Positions 54,701 to 63,130 of a stretch of DNA of 64,000 nucleotides are shown here, in pieces (position 1 is the stretch's first letter; each line of letters opens with the position of its first letter). Source of the DNA: Amphiura filiformis (lineage: Eukaryota; Echinodermata; Ophiuroidea; Amphilepidida; Amphiuridae); contig NC_092642.1 in NCBI RefSeq assembly GCF_039555335.1, forward strand, positions 17,265,208 through 17,329,207. The letters run 5' to 3'. Position numbers and translations under genes: made by a program. Under the pieces are notes generated by a model. The model was not told where the DNA came from. It saw nothing but the letters and a program-made list of their open reading frames with translations, and searched no databases.

Positions 54701-56943
54701 ATAGGCAATCCAGCACCCTTTGGCGACAGAATTAGTTTATGATATAAATGCGCGCGAAGCGCGCGAAAATTTTTGCTATTTTGAAGCAAAACTGATGAAA
54801 TATGGTGTAAAAGTAGATTAAATGCGCGCGAAGCGGGCGAAAATTTGCACTTTTGGGGCTAAAATGGGCAAATATGAGGTTAATTTGGTCAGAAACCCAT
54901 TATCAGGCGTCAACATGGGGGGGGATGATTGTATGGACCATCCCCCCCTGGCAAAATATTGGGGGGGGGGGGATAAATCCCCCATCCCCCCCGGGATCTA
55001 CGCCTATGATATACACGTTCATTAACCTATAATTAAAGTTTGACACAAGTACAAAATGTAAGGCTTAATGTCATATATTTTCTATTACCCCACTTGCTGC
55101 AACACATGTACAGATCTTTAAAAAAAAAAGAAAAAGAAAAGGAAATCGACCTTTCTACCCCATGTCTGGGCAAACAAACACTTTTTTTTTTTTTTAAAAT
55201 CGCTGAAATTGATCAAGTTATATAGCCAAATAAGTATTTTTTTTGGGTTTGATGCTTCAAAATGGTATACTTTCTCTCATTATATGACATTTTTGTTGTA
55301 ATAGTACCAAAATTCATACGCATGGCTTCGGTTTTTAGTAAATATTCGCCCTACCATATTGTAACTTTCAGCTTCGAGGGCGCACTGCCATTTTAAGGTG
55401 TTTACGGTTCAGTGCGTTAAAACAAGAAAAGTCTCAGGTCAACCTATGTTGACTTTTTGATCATTTGGCATCTAAATCATATAGTTTCACCTAGTACCTG
55501 ATATTAGTGGCATTTAACTGTGAGAGTTCTGAATATGAGAAAATTCCACCCGAAATTATCCATTTTCCCATTGAAACCCGTGTAATACATAATTAGTGGT
55601 ATTTAACCTTGATACTTTCCTCTTTTTTTAGGACCATCTTTACCAAGTTAAAAGAATAGCGCAGTTTTTAGATCGTCCTCTTTCAGAAGAACTTGCTGAC
55701 AAAATTACCTCACTAACAACGATAAAAGAAATGAAAAATACGTACGACAAACATGAAGAGACGGACCCAGAAGGCATAATGCACACTCGGGCCTTTGGAA
55801 CTCTTAAATTCCTCAACAAAGGTGAGTTTCACTATATGGCTATTGGTTATACCCAGTATACCAACGCGCCTATCGCAAGCCATATTCATTACACGTTGAA
55901 CATGTCGAAAGCAGTGTATTCAGTGTGTGATTACAAAACCAATGAAATAAAAGCTAGTTTAGGTCTCCTTAGTTGATAAATGATAACAACGTGTTGTCAA
56001 AAGTCCCATTTCTTTTGGCGGTCGATTTTAGGATAACACTTTTTAAACACTTTAATGCGTTTATTTCTGTACTTTACACGTAAAGGTACTACAGGCGTTG
56101 CTTACGATTAACACTACAACGCGTTTGCAAGGGTATTTTTCATAGCAAATATTAACACACCAACATGTTTTTATCAACACAATATACAATGTAGTGGTGT
56201 ATAAATGTTTTGAAAAATATCCTTATAAACACGTTTTACTGTTAATCGTAATCAGCACCTCCTATACTTTTACTTGCAAAGTACGGAAATAAACGCGTTG
56301 AAGTGTTAAAAACATGTTATCCGGTAATTTTTATAGTGCTTCTTTCTTACGCGTACGCGTAGAAGGAATCAGTAGAGAGCTTGCGATTTCCAAACGTACG
56401 TATCGAACGCCCGTACACGCATCTATTTATTTGAATAAGTGCCTGCAGGGAGTTTGTTACCTGCGTTTAGAATTCGCAAGCTCTCTATTGCTAATCATGC
56501 TAATAGTAATAATATTGTTTCAAACGCTATCAATCAGATTTTTTTTGATTTTTTATTTCCATCAAAAATTACAACAAAATACAATAATTATAAAAAGTAC
56601 AACACGATGGAGGAGGTACAACGATAAGCGAAGCCTGTAAATGCTGCACCCCCTGTATAATTAAATTACACAAATTAAAACAGAACGAGGATCTGTAGCC
56701 AAAAAAATTTAAACACAAATATAATGAATCAATCAATTTAAATATAATATTGTACTATAATCATGAGTATTTAACATTAACATATAGTAAATTACTATTT
56801 TCTGATGTATTTTGCGCTATATATTTGCAGGAAAAGTCGGCACTTGGAAAGGAAAAATTACGGGAGATCTCAATGACCTATTTGACAAGGTATACCAAGA
56901 AAAAATGGCTAGCTCAAATCTGCAATTTGACTTTGAAATATAA
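37519..56943 (+). CDS. Cytosolic sulfotransferase (SULT family), complete, six exons
   Basis: Exons 37519-37678, 38616-38857, 41261-41387, 42565-42659, 55632-55821 and 56831-56943 join in frame to exactly 927 nt (308 residues plus TAA), the normal SULT length. The start is the first in-frame ATG, with A at -3 and G at +4. The enzyme transfers sulfate from PAPS to an alcohol, phenol or amine in the cytosol. Visible motifs: the 5'-phosphosulfate loop TYPKSGTHW (49-57), SPRVMATHL with the catalytic-type His118, the 3'-phosphate motif RNPKD with Arg140 and Ser148, [19 protein letters not shown] (core), and the C-terminal NKGKVGTWK loop (270-278). Oddities: the usual Lys before Thr-His is Ala116, and the Arg of the RKG loop is Asn270. 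No signal peptide or membrane segment. The substrate cannot be predicted. Confidence 0.93.
38032..38277. mobile_element. Small inverted-repeat element in sulfotransferase intron 1
   Basis: The left end CAGGCCCGTACGCAGGG and the right end CCTGCGTGCGGGCCTG are imperfect reverse complements. The interior holds G-run and C-run arms (AAAAAGTCC... / GTCCACTTTTC) and the phrase GCGAGCGTAGCGAGGAAAA, seen in several short elements of this genome. The overlapping open frames on both strands are fortuitous. Confidence 0.7.
38616..38857 (+). CDS. Sulfotransferase exon 2
   Basis: Begins by completing the Gly codon of YPKSG after the acceptor AAAACAG and runs to AAG before GTTAGT (residues 54-134). It carries THW of the PAPS loop, a proline/glycine segment ([16 protein letters not shown]) over the usual substrate-gate region, and SPRVMATHL with His118. 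Confidence 0.93.
39086..39727 (+). pseudogene. Penelope-like reverse transcriptase fragment
   Basis: Open for 213 codons. It contains [20 protein letters not shown], the Penelope RT motif before the catalytic strand, then LRFVDDTF with the two catalytic Asp (F/Y-x-D-D), and a thumb-like [17 protein letters not shown]. The fingers domain is missing, since the frame begins shortly after the terminal repeat. A frameshift after residue 213 separates it from the linker ([19 protein letters not shown] near 39,763-39,820). Confidence 0.88.
39891..40682. mobile_element. Inverted-repeat element inserted in the Penelope endonuclease, no evident target duplication
   Basis: The left end CATGATGCAGTCATG and the right end CAGTAACTGCAGTATG are imperfect inverted repeats. 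It splits the endonuclease codons: ATT ACC TGT before it and GCT GCC CCG after it restore one continuous frame with at most one shared base (T). Inside, a block of about 130 bp (TAAAAATTTAGGACATGTTA to GGCCGGTTATTTTTCACACA) is present twice (about 40,285-40,410 and 40,445-40,575). A larger relative is at 48,710-50,141. No transposase is encoded. Confidence 0.8.
40678..41049 (+). pseudogene. Penelope-like GIY-YIG endonuclease fragment
   Basis: Encodes [20 protein letters not shown] (the YIG half of the domain), then a helix with RLNQHRR, a long [20 protein letters not shown] containing the conserved Glu region, and ends near [11 protein letters not shown], inside the terminal repeat. The preceding half of the domain (NLVYGIT) is at 39,868-39,890, across the inserted element. 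Confidence 0.88.
41261..41387 (+). CDS. Sulfotransferase exon 3
   Basis: 42 codons plus one base, after the acceptor TTTTCAACAG. It carries the 3'-phosphate-binding segment [19 protein letters not shown] (Arg140, Ser148 by position in the spliced frame). Confidence 0.93.
41456..41654. mobile_element. Short MITE with about 22-bp inverted ends
   Basis: CTATGATCTCAACACAAAAT at the left and ATTTTGTGTTGAGATCATAG at the right are reverse complements, with TTGGTCACAA / TTGTGACCAA further inside. About 199 bp, in sulfotransferase intron 3. Confidence 0.85.
42565..42659 (+). CDS. Sulfotransferase exon 4
   Basis: Completes a split Val codon after TTTCACAG and ends at AAG before GTGAGC. Encodes [18 protein letters not shown] and [11 protein letters not shown], the conserved SULT core preceding the helix of exon 5. 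Confidence 0.93.
43790..44246. repeat. GC-rich foldback subrepeats, left outer
   Basis: Repeated blocks made of CTGCGCTCGGGCGCAG, then AACATCCACTGTCGGAGTT, then CTGCGCTCGGAAGTAAAATA and ATAGATTTTCGTATTATAAT, then AACGGTGGATCATT. About three units of roughly 180 bp. The palindromic GC box alternates with AT-rich spacer. The open frame with [13 protein letters not shown] repeats is a repeat translation. Related blocks lie at 46,566-46,820, 50,380-50,640, 50,795-51,200 and 54,111-54,240. Confidence 0.9.
44247..46565 (+). mobile_element. Helitron A, left copy (2.3 kb, non-autonomous)
   Basis: Begins TCTATACTATTAAAGAGG (5' TC) and ends with a GC-rich hairpin (CCCGCGCGAAGCGCGGG) followed by TACCCGCTAG (3' CTAG). 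It is inserted between A and T with no duplication: the flanks TTTTCGTA and TTATAATAACGG join as an intact empty site in the neighbouring subrepeats at about 43,893 and 44,073. These are the defining marks of Helitron rolling-circle elements. No Rep/helicase is encoded. The interior includes a GAAA-type microsatellite of about 720 bp (45,655-46,380) that yields long spurious frames. Confidence 0.9.
45655..46380. repeat. GAAA/GGGAAAGCAAGAAAGAAA low-complexity tract
   Basis: Purine-only tract of about 720 bp: perfect GAAA runs near 45,725-45,795 and 46,060-46,115, then an 18-22-bp minisatellite with GGGAAAGCAAGAAAGAAA. Its mirror in the right arm is pyrimidine-rich. The Lys/Glu/Arg-rich and Phe/Leu/Ser-rich open frames here are artefacts. 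Confidence 0.98.
46566..46830. repeat. GC-rich foldback subrepeats, left inner
   Basis: Continuation of the block interrupted by Helitron A: AACGGTGGATCATTGCTGCG, GCTCGGGCGCAGAACATCCA and variants with AAGCAAAATAATGGATTTTC. It is followed at about 46,830-46,990 by AACTCCGAGAAGTTTATTG, a block also seen near 47,550-47,640 and 50,665-50,770. Confidence 0.88.
47213..48549. other. Loop region of the inverted duplication
   Basis: Non-duplicated centre. It includes a T-run near 47,265-47,283 after ACCCTGTTCTACGG (a phrase also at about 31,272), a LINE-like 3' tail ending GAATAAATAAAATAAA near 47,530-47,550, and otherwise AT-rich unique DNA. No coding sequence recognised. Confidence 0.6.
48710..50141. 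mobile_element. Larger relative of the 39,891 inverted-repeat element
   Basis: The left end CATGATGCAGTCATGG and the right end CAGTAACTGCAGTATG match the element at 39,891-40,682, as do the subterminal blocks near 49,915-50,035 (GGCTGGTTATTTTTTACACA) and 50,075-50,130. The unoccupied site survives in the left arm of the inverted duplication, where the complement reads GGCCGAATTGCAAGTGG. The flanks here are GGCCGAAT and TTGCAAGTGG, so at most one T is shared. The 640-bp size difference is partly due to an internal tandem repeat (49,050-49,435) and a GAT microsatellite. No transposase was recognised. Confidence 0.8.
49050..49435. repeat. Internal tandem repeat, about 72-77-bp units
   Basis: About five to six copies of TATTACTTTGTTTCGTGATG plus AAAATCGTGATGTTTTATTT plus CATCACGCTCTAAAACAAAC. 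The open frames with [11 protein letters not shown] are repeat translations. A GAT trinucleotide run follows at 49,501-49,538. Confidence 0.92.
50380..51200. repeat. GC-rich foldback subrepeats, right inner
   Basis: Reverse-complement counterpart of 46,566-46,830, expanded: TTCCGAGCGCAG, CAACTCCAACAGTGGATGTT, CTGCGCCCGAGCGCAG, AAATGATCCACCGTTA. It is interrupted at about 50,641-50,790 by the AT-rich block AACTTCTCGGAGTTTAGTTA. Confidence 0.9.
51202..53499 (-). mobile_element. Helitron A, right copy (inverted)
   Basis: Reverse-strand copy of 44,247-46,565. The 3' end (CTAG plus hairpin) is at 51,202 and the 5' TC end is at 53,499. Outside the 3' end the host sequence TTATAATAACGG is the same as in the left arm, so both copies occupy the same site, meaning the insertion preceded the duplication. 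It carries the complementary TTTC tract at 51,390-52,110. Both copies are similarly free of coding sequence. Confidence 0.9.
51390..52110. repeat. TTTC/CTTT low-complexity tract
   Basis: Pyrimidine-rich mirror of the 45,655-46,380 tract. All long Phe/Ser/Leu-rich frames here are artefacts of the microsatellite. Confidence 0.98.
53500..54110 (-). mobile_element. Helitron-like element B, stacked on Helitron A
   Basis: On the minus strand it begins TCTTAATACTAATTATGG and ends GAACCGCGAAATCTAG, exactly filling the space between the host A (TTTTCGTA) and the 5' TC of Helitron A. The left arm lacks it. It has TC and CTAG termini and A/T insertion without duplication; the 3' hairpin is weak, with CGAGAACCGC as a direct repeat instead. 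It contains a CpG-dense stretch (53,940-54,070) with CGCG-rich subrepeats, and CGGACGGACGGACA near the 5' end. No coding sequence. Confidence 0.7.
54639..55006. mobile_element. Inverted-repeat element with G/C-run arms
   Basis: Begins TGGCGTAGATTTC and ends GGGATCTACGCC. Between them are GCGCGCGAAGCGCGCGAAAA twice and long G and C runs. A related piece lies inside Helitron A near 45,029-45,080 (GTGGCGTAGATTTCTTTTTG). Short open frames here are not genes. Confidence 0.7.
55632..55821 (+). CDS. Sulfotransferase exon 5
   Basis: Acceptor TTTTTTTAG, 63 codons plus one base, donor G|GTGAGT. Encodes [20 protein letters not shown], the conserved SULT helix, and ends [10 protein letters not shown] just before the C-terminal PAPS loop. 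Confidence 0.93.
56031..56322. mobile_element. Foldback element in sulfotransferase intron 5
   Basis: GGATAACACTTTTTAAACAC pairs with GTGTTAAAAACATGTTATCC, and inner arms such as CGATTAACACTACAACGCG pair with its partner near 56,230. About 292 bp. A second, smaller inverted repeat follows at about 56,368-56,495 (TAGAGAGCTTGCGA / TTCGCAAGCTCTCTA). Confidence 0.85.
56831..56943 (+). CDS. Sulfotransferase exon 6 and stop
   Basis: Completes the split Gly codon after ATTTGCAG. Encodes [19 protein letters not shown], then [17 protein letters not shown] and TAA. This replaces the usual RKG..GDWK and the KTVE dimer motif with NKG..GTWK and K..ITG....D, so the dimer interface may differ. Confidence 0.92.
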
Positions 56944-58772
56944 AGTTGATATTAAATACATGAAATATGGCTGCGGAATCCGGTGACGGAAGAAATACTA
57001 ACGATACAGTGACTTTTTCAGTTGTGGAGCAAAGGGGAGCAAGACAAATTTCAAGGGGACAATATTTAACTACAATGGTAAAAAATGCTCTAAAAAGTAC
57101 AACATTTTTCTAAAAATCTTACATTTCTGGGTAGGAACATCCACTTAGTGGGCAAGAGGGGGACCACACTTCTCACAGGGTGAAGTTTGTTTTCATTTAA
57201 CTATTGTATCTGTACGTATGTATATAGTTATTAAATTGTAAATTGCTACTTCATCTGCGCTATATGACTTCAGTTTGAGCAACTTTGAAATTTGACCCCT
57301 GTATAAACTTTGACCACAGATGTTATTCCACAAATGGCTAATGTATTTTTCCTAATAAGTGACTCAGAATGACAGTATGTTGGCCTTATCAGGGCGGTAA
57401 ATAAGGATAATTTAGTGGGTGGTCAATTTAATTAATTTTTGCCCTCAAATTAGGGAAAACACTGGGTGGGTAGCAGTAATTAATGACATCCAGACGTTTG
57501 GATTTTCGGAAATGTAGACCTGCTTTTTGTGCCGATATTAGCCTATTCATGTAGCAACTTTCAAGACAAATTGTATACCGTATACTATTATGTTTCACTT
57601 TGGACATTTAAAATCTTATACTAATTATCACTCACCATTTAGGTAGGAAATTTCTTGTCACAGACACAAATCACTCACAGATTAAAGAAATATAAATTTC
57701 ATTGTGTGGGTTGGGCTACTTAGCCCACAGACCACACCAACAGATCGTCAATGTGTTTCAGTTTCATCAAAAAAGCAGACAAACGAAGTACTTTTGGACA
57801 GTGACACTTTCAGGATATGTAAAGTGTGTGCTAGTGATGACACCTATTAAATTTGAATCTTAGTAGACATGTAGGAAAAAAAATACCACTGACTCTCCAT
57901 CTCACGCCAATATCAGCTAAGAATTGCACAACATGAGAACCGCGAAAGCCGAGAACCGCGAAAGCCGAGAATCGCTCTAGTTATATCTGTTTTTGGATGA
58001 GTGATATTTTCTAGAAATAAAATGTGTTGAAATTACTTGAAAAGAAATTATGAAAATATATTAAAAACACGAATAAAACTATATTTTTAAAATATAAGTT
58101 ATTGTCAAACCAGTATTTGACCAGGTATTTATTATAGTATTAAATTTCGATGTTTACAAGTATTGCCCAGTAATTTCCGGTACCAGAGATGCCATTTTCT
58201 TTCTGCTTTTTTTTGCTTGAATTCCTTCTTTTATAAAGTCAACATTTCCGCACTTTTAATTATCTTCACCCACTTTAGGACCTTTTATCCAAATTTACAC
58301 ATTATTTTAGGCGTTTTTTCACAAAGTTTTAGGGTTTTGAGTGTGGCCATAAATGGCATCTCTGCCCAATTTGGACATACTTATGATATATGACCAACCC
58401 TGAATTATACTGACCTATTTCCCAACTATAATTAAAATGTTTATTTTCCAATTCTTATATTAAAGTAAATAACATAGGCACCAATGTTGCACAAAATAAT
58501 AAAGACCCATGTAGAATCACAGTCGAAAGGTGTAAAAAGTAATGAAGAAAAAATAACATGTATTCTTTCAACATTTAGCTACATTTGTAACGTTAAGAGT
58601 GATTGCAGGAAATTATTTCATAATTATGATACTATTACCTATGTGCATGCTCAACAAATCAAAATGAGCAAGTTTTAAAGGGAGTCTCCGGCAATCACAA
58701 CATTATGCCTTATACGTAAGAAAAATAATTATCAAGCACGAATCACATGGTTTTATTTAAAACAAACTCATA
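56944..58772. other. 3' flank of the sulfotransferase
   Basis: ATTAAA lies 8 nt after the stop (56,951-56,956), a weak and very close polyadenylation candidate. At 57,932-57,983 the phrase GAGAACCGCGAAAGCC repeats and ends GAATCGCTCTAG followed by T, resembling the 3' end of Helitron-like element B, but I could not identify a matching 5' end. Nothing else recognised. Confidence 0.5.
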
Positions 58773-60200
58773 GTGACCATAAAAATGAATAAAAACATCC
58801 GTCTCTCAACACGCGATATTCAAAATTCCCGGGCACCGAAATTGTCGAGTGCACATCTCGACATGGACGACATCATGGAGTTGGTCAATTTCATACTTAC
58901 TACTACATATTTCACTTCGAAGTGCAATATTTACCAGCAGAAGAAAGGCATGGCGATGGGCAGTACTCTAAATCCCATAGCAGTAGATCTCTGTATGGAG
59001 TGGCTAGAAGAGGAAGCCATTGCCACAGCCGCCCCCTCAATTGTAAGCCCACGCTCTGGAAGAGGTATGTTGATGATGTCCTGGAAATCATCAAGCGCAG
59101 AGAAGCGGACAACTTAACAGAGCACCTCAACCAAGTTGATCCCAGTGGAAGTATTAAGTTCACTTACGAGGAGGAATCTGAAGGCAGTCTACCATTCCTA
59201 GATACGCTCATCATAAAGATACCAGATGGCACGACCAAGCTCTGCATATACAGGAAGCCAAAACACACAGACCAATACCATGAATACCTGCAGTTCAAAT
59301 CCCACCACCCGCTACGTCACAAATTAGGGGTAGTAAGAACCTTGTTAGACAGAAAGGATGCCAATAGTCACTGAGCCAGAAGACCAGGTAAAAAGAGGAG
59401 ACTCATATCACATCAAACAAGCCCTCGCACAGTGTGGGTATCCAGCATGGACAATCAGCAAGGTGAAACAAGAAAGAGAGCATCAAAAACCAAAGAAAAA
59501 GCCTTCCAATGACAAGTCAAGAAAAGAACAAAGGTTTTGTGGTCATCCCCTATGTTGAAGGATTGTCAGAGCGGGTTTCCAGGATTTCAAGAAACATGGT
59601 TTTTCCCCGGGGTTTTTCCACCTGTTGCAAACCCCACCGCACATTTCGCAACTTGCTTGTACAACCCAAGGACAAACACGACCCTCTACACACTGCTGAT
59701 GAGGCAATATATGAGATTCCTAGCAAGCCAGAACTGTCCTAAAACATACATAGGAGACACGGGTCGCTTGTTCGGCACATGGCTTACAGAACACAAATCA
59801 GAAACTGAACAAATTAGTGCAAAAAGTTTTTCCAGGGCTCAAAGAAAAGCTTCATCAACAGAAATTCACAAATCAGCCATCGCTGAGCATGTAGCAGCAC
59901 AAAATCACGTCATTGGGTGGGAGGAGGCACAAATCATTGACCAATAAGCTGACAAAACCACCCGTTGGCTGAAAGAAGCAATTTAGAAGCAGGGGGCACA
60001 CTGACAACACCATGAATTCGAGGGGCTTACAAACTAGACAAGATCTACGATCAACTCATCAACAAACCAGGAAGTTTGGAAACATCATCAAGACCAAACA
60101 GTGTTGCCGTTTCATCAAACATCCAGAAACACCCCAACCACATGACAACAGAGTGATCAAGATTCTTGATAGGAATTCAAATATTTCTGAGTGAGTACCA
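58773..60200 (+). pseudogene. Decayed Penelope-like element (RT plus GIY-YIG)
   Basis: The frames are broken but in order. KKGMAMGSTLNPIAVDLCME (about 58,945) is the RT motif. After a frameshift comes RYVDDVLEII with the catalytic Asp pair (about 59,061-59,090), then YRKPKHTDQYHEYLQFKSHH (thumb). A further shift leads to FVVIPYVEGLSERVSRI (about 59,531), then a GIY-YIG region with TYIGDTGRLFGTWLTEH (about 59,744), and finally RGLTNLDKIYDQLINKP in another frame (about 60,020-60,075). At least four frame changes make it inactive. It belongs to a different subfamily from the two intronic copies. No terminal repeats were recognised. Confidence 0.88.
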
Positions 60201-60779
60201 GATTATTTGGATCTGAAAAAGAACCTTTCCTACTTTAATGAACCATTGTGTACTGTGTGATATTACTCCGAAGTTGTAAACATGGTAAATGAATTTGGCA
60301 GATGTTTATAGGAAAAGATAAATCACTTTCATTATTCAACATCACTTTCAAAATGCAAGTTGGTTTAAAGAGATGCACCATGATACTAGGTTTATGATAA
60401 TTATTATAATTATGGTGCCCAATTTTGTGTAGGCAACATAATTTAATGGGCAAGTTGAATTTACTGGGTGGGCAAAATAATTTATTGGATGGGCGAATGC
60501 CCACCCAGTTAACATGTTATAGCTTGTTATTTACCTCCCTGCCAATTATGTTGATTGTATGGGCTCGATTAATTCGGTTTCGCTAATCTATTGTACTAAA
60601 GACTGCACAAAAAGTAACGCAGCTGTTATAAATACGCCGTATAGCGTCAGAACTAATAATTGTGTTCACAAAATTTCAACATAGAAAGAAGGATGATTTA
60701 TTTACGCGCATTTTGATACCCCATTTGTCCAAATTCGTTCAATATTATATTTAACTAGAGGCAAATGGTGGTCATAGAC
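60201..60779. other. AT-rich spacer sharing a block with 41,940-42,290
   Basis: 60,602-60,650 (TGCACAAAAAGTAACGCAGC) matches 41,940-41,980 directly, while 60,676-60,760 is the reverse complement of about 42,225-42,290 (TATCAAAATGCGCGTAAATA). This indicates an interspersed, rearranged repeat. No gene recognised. Confidence 0.6.
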
Positions 60780-60809
60780 CACAAACCTAGCTGGGGCATG
60801 TTGGTGTTG

Positions 60810-61375
60810 TGGAGGTATCTGACCCCTGCAAAATGTTCCAAAAATGTTCCCCTGTCATGAGGCTTGTTGTCACCGAGTTTTGAGTTCGGTACTCCTCACA
60901 GATGTCCAGAAAATGCAATTCTAAGATTTGACCCAGATGACCTTTGACCAGACCCCTGCAAGATGTTCCATAATTCACCCCTGGTCATGAGTTGTCACCG
61001 AGTTTGAGCCCTGTACCTCTTACAGATGTCCAGATAACGCAATTCTAAGATTTGGCCCCAGAATGATGTCTTTTGAGCTGACCAGTGCAAAATGTTCCGA
61101 TATGTTCCACAGGTCATGAGGTTGTCACCGAGATTGAGCCCCGTACCCCATGCATATGTCCCGATATTGAAATTCGAAGATTTGACCCCAGCTGACCTTT
61201 GACCTGCCCCCTGCAAAATGTTCCAACATGTTCCCCTGGTCATGAGGTTGTCGCCGAGATTGAGCCCCGTACCCTTACAGATGTCCAGATATTGAAATTC
61301 GAAGATTTGACCCCAGCTGACCTTTGACCTGATCCATGCAAAATATTCCAAAATGTTACTCTTCTCATCAAGTTT
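60810..61375. repeat. Tandem repeat, about 129-bp unit
   Basis: Four to five diverged copies of TGCAAAATGTTCCAAAATGT, GGTCATGAGGTTGTCACCGA, GATTGAGCCCCGTACC, ACAGATGTCCAGATA and GACCCCAGCTGACCTTTGAC. The starts are near 60,833, 60,964, 61,091, 61,220 and 61,347. The minus-strand frames are repeat translations. Confidence 0.92.
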
Positions 61376-61389
61376 ATTGTCACTGAGTT

Positions 61390-61885
61390 TGATAAAAAAA
61401 ATTCGGGAAAAAAAAAATTATGGGAAAAAAAAAAATAGGAAAAAAAAAAAAATTAGAAAAAAAAAAATTTTCGGAAAAAAAAAATTTGAAAAAAAAAAAT
61501 TTCGGAAAAAAATTTCAAAAAAAAAAAATTTCGGAAAAAAAAAATTCGGAAACAAAAATTTCGGAAAAAAAAAAATTTCGGAAAAAAAAAATTTCGGAAA
61601 AAAAAATTTCAAAAAAAAAAGTTCGGAAAAAAAAAGTTCAAAAAAAAATTTCGGAAAAAAAAAATTTCGGAAAACAAAATTTCAAAAAAAAAATTTCGGA
61701 AAAAAAAAAAAAATCGGGAAAAAAAAAAAAAAAATTTCGCCAAAAAAAAAATTTCACAAAAAAAAATTTTCGGAAAAAAAAAAAAAAAAAAAAAAATTTC
61801 GGAAAAAAAAAAATTCGGAAAAAAAATAATTTCGGAAAAAAACAATTTCAAACAACAAAATTTCGGAAAAAAAGAACAAAAAATT
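61390..61885. repeat. A-rich array of GGAAAAAAAAATTTC-type units
   Basis: About 30 short units of 13-20 bp in which an A run is punctuated by ATTTCGG, ATTCGG or ATTTC. Strand asymmetry is extreme, with almost no T or C outside the punctuating motif. The Lys-rich and Phe-rich open frames are artefacts. Confidence 0.95.
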
Positions 61886-61930
61886 TCTATTTCCCTTCAT
61901 TCTCTTCAAAAAAATCCCAATTTCCCTTAA

Positions 61931-62478
61931 TCTTACTATAAATAGGCTAATGTTGTGTGTATGTATGTGTGTCCACGCAAAAGCTCTGTCAGTTTCGATC
62001 CAATTAATGTCGCCAAATTCATACGGGAGATCGAGGAATATACGACAATGTGTTTAAAATTTATTTGGTTGAAAACGGTCAAGAATTGGCCTCAAAATCA
62101 GTAAAAAGTGGGGTTTTCGGGCAAATTTATAGCGGTTGGTTCTTTACGGCCTATGCCAACCAACGCGTCCACATGTCTAGCATAAACCGCGCCGTTAGCG
62201 CGTCGGTGTACGACGAGCGCCACTTGACTTACACGCACGGGTGCGGCGTGCGCATAGCCAACTTGCGCTCAGGGTTATGGTGTACGGGATATGGGATAAC
62301 GGGATTAGGCCTACGAAGACATAAATATCGTAAGGGTACGGGAGGGGGAAAAGAAAAGAAAGAAGGACATAAAAAGGTAGGCCTACTTTCTACCTGTACA
62401 GTAATTCCTCCTGTTTGAGTGAACGCTTCCGTTTACTCATCTAGCGGGGACCCGCGCGAAGCGCGGGTGTCCCGCTAG
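61931..62478 (+). mobile_element. Helitron C, copy 1 (non-autonomous, 548 bp)
   Basis: Starts TCTTACTATAAATAGGCTAA after an A and ends with the hairpin CCCGCGCGAAGCGCGGG followed by TGTCCCGCTAG before a T. The interior is shared with copy 2 (CGGTCAAGAATTGGCCTCAA and surroundings). The apparent 122-codon frame is not preserved in copy 2, so it is unlikely to be a gene. Confidence 0.85.
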
Positions 62479-62481
62479 TCT

Positions 62482-63130
62482 TCTTACTATAAATAGGGGA
62501 ATGTTGTGTGTATATATGTGTGTCCACGCAAAAGCTCCGTCAGTTTCGATCCAAATGTCGCCAAATTCATACGGCAGATCGAGGAATATACGACAATGTG
62601 TTTAAAATTTATTTGGTTGAAAACGGTCAAGAATTGGCCTCAAAATCAGTAAAAAGTGGGGTTTTCGGGCAAATTTATAGCGGTTGTTTCTGTACGGCCT
62701 ATGCCAACCAACGCGTCCACATGTCTAGCATAAACCGCGCCGTTAGCGCGTCGGCGTACACGACGCGCGCCACTTGACTTGCACGCACGGGTGCGGCGTG
62801 CGCATAGCCAACTTGCGCTCGGGGTTATGGTGTACGGGATATGGGATAACGGGATTAGGCCTACGAAGACATAAATATCGTAAGGGTACGGGAAAAAGAA
62901 AAGAAAGAAGGACATAAAAAGGTAGGCCTACTTTGGATGGATTACGGGTACGGGGTTGTGGTTTAACGGGATGGGGTTACGAGATTACCAAGATGATAAA
63001 AATCGTAAGGATTCGGAAGGAATGAGGAATTTTCAATGAGTCTACCTGTACAGTAATTCCTCCTGTTTGAGTGAACGCTTCCGTTTACTCATCTAGCGGG
63101 GACCCGCGCGAAGCGCGGGTGTCCCGCTAG
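62482..63130 (+). mobile_element. Helitron C, copy 2 (649 bp), head-to-tail with copy 1
   Basis: Starts TCTTACTATAAATAGGGGAA only three bases (TCT) after the CTAG of copy 1 and ends with the same hairpin and CCCGCTAG. It has an additional segment of about 110 bp (about 62,931-63,045) absent from copy 1. The conserved block with CATGTCTAGCATAAACCGCG lies at 62,718. Confidence 0.85.

Larger units (their letters stand above)
42660..55631 (+). other. Sulfotransferase intron 4, 13 kb, repeat-filled
   Basis: GT-AG intron of 12,972 bp. Most of it is the inverted duplication at 43,769-54,244. The remainder holds an inverted-repeat element (54,639-55,006) and low-complexity tracts. The exon phases on either side agree (phase 0), so the intron is real if the gene is functional. 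Confidence 0.8.

Noticed and set aside
61353..61941. Lys-rich frame of over 150 codons
   Set aside because: Translation of the A-rich GGAAAAAAAAATTTC array.
62050..62418. 122-codon frame within Helitron C copy 1
   Set aside because: Copy 2 shares the first part but the frame ends early, so it is not maintained. No domain is recognisable.
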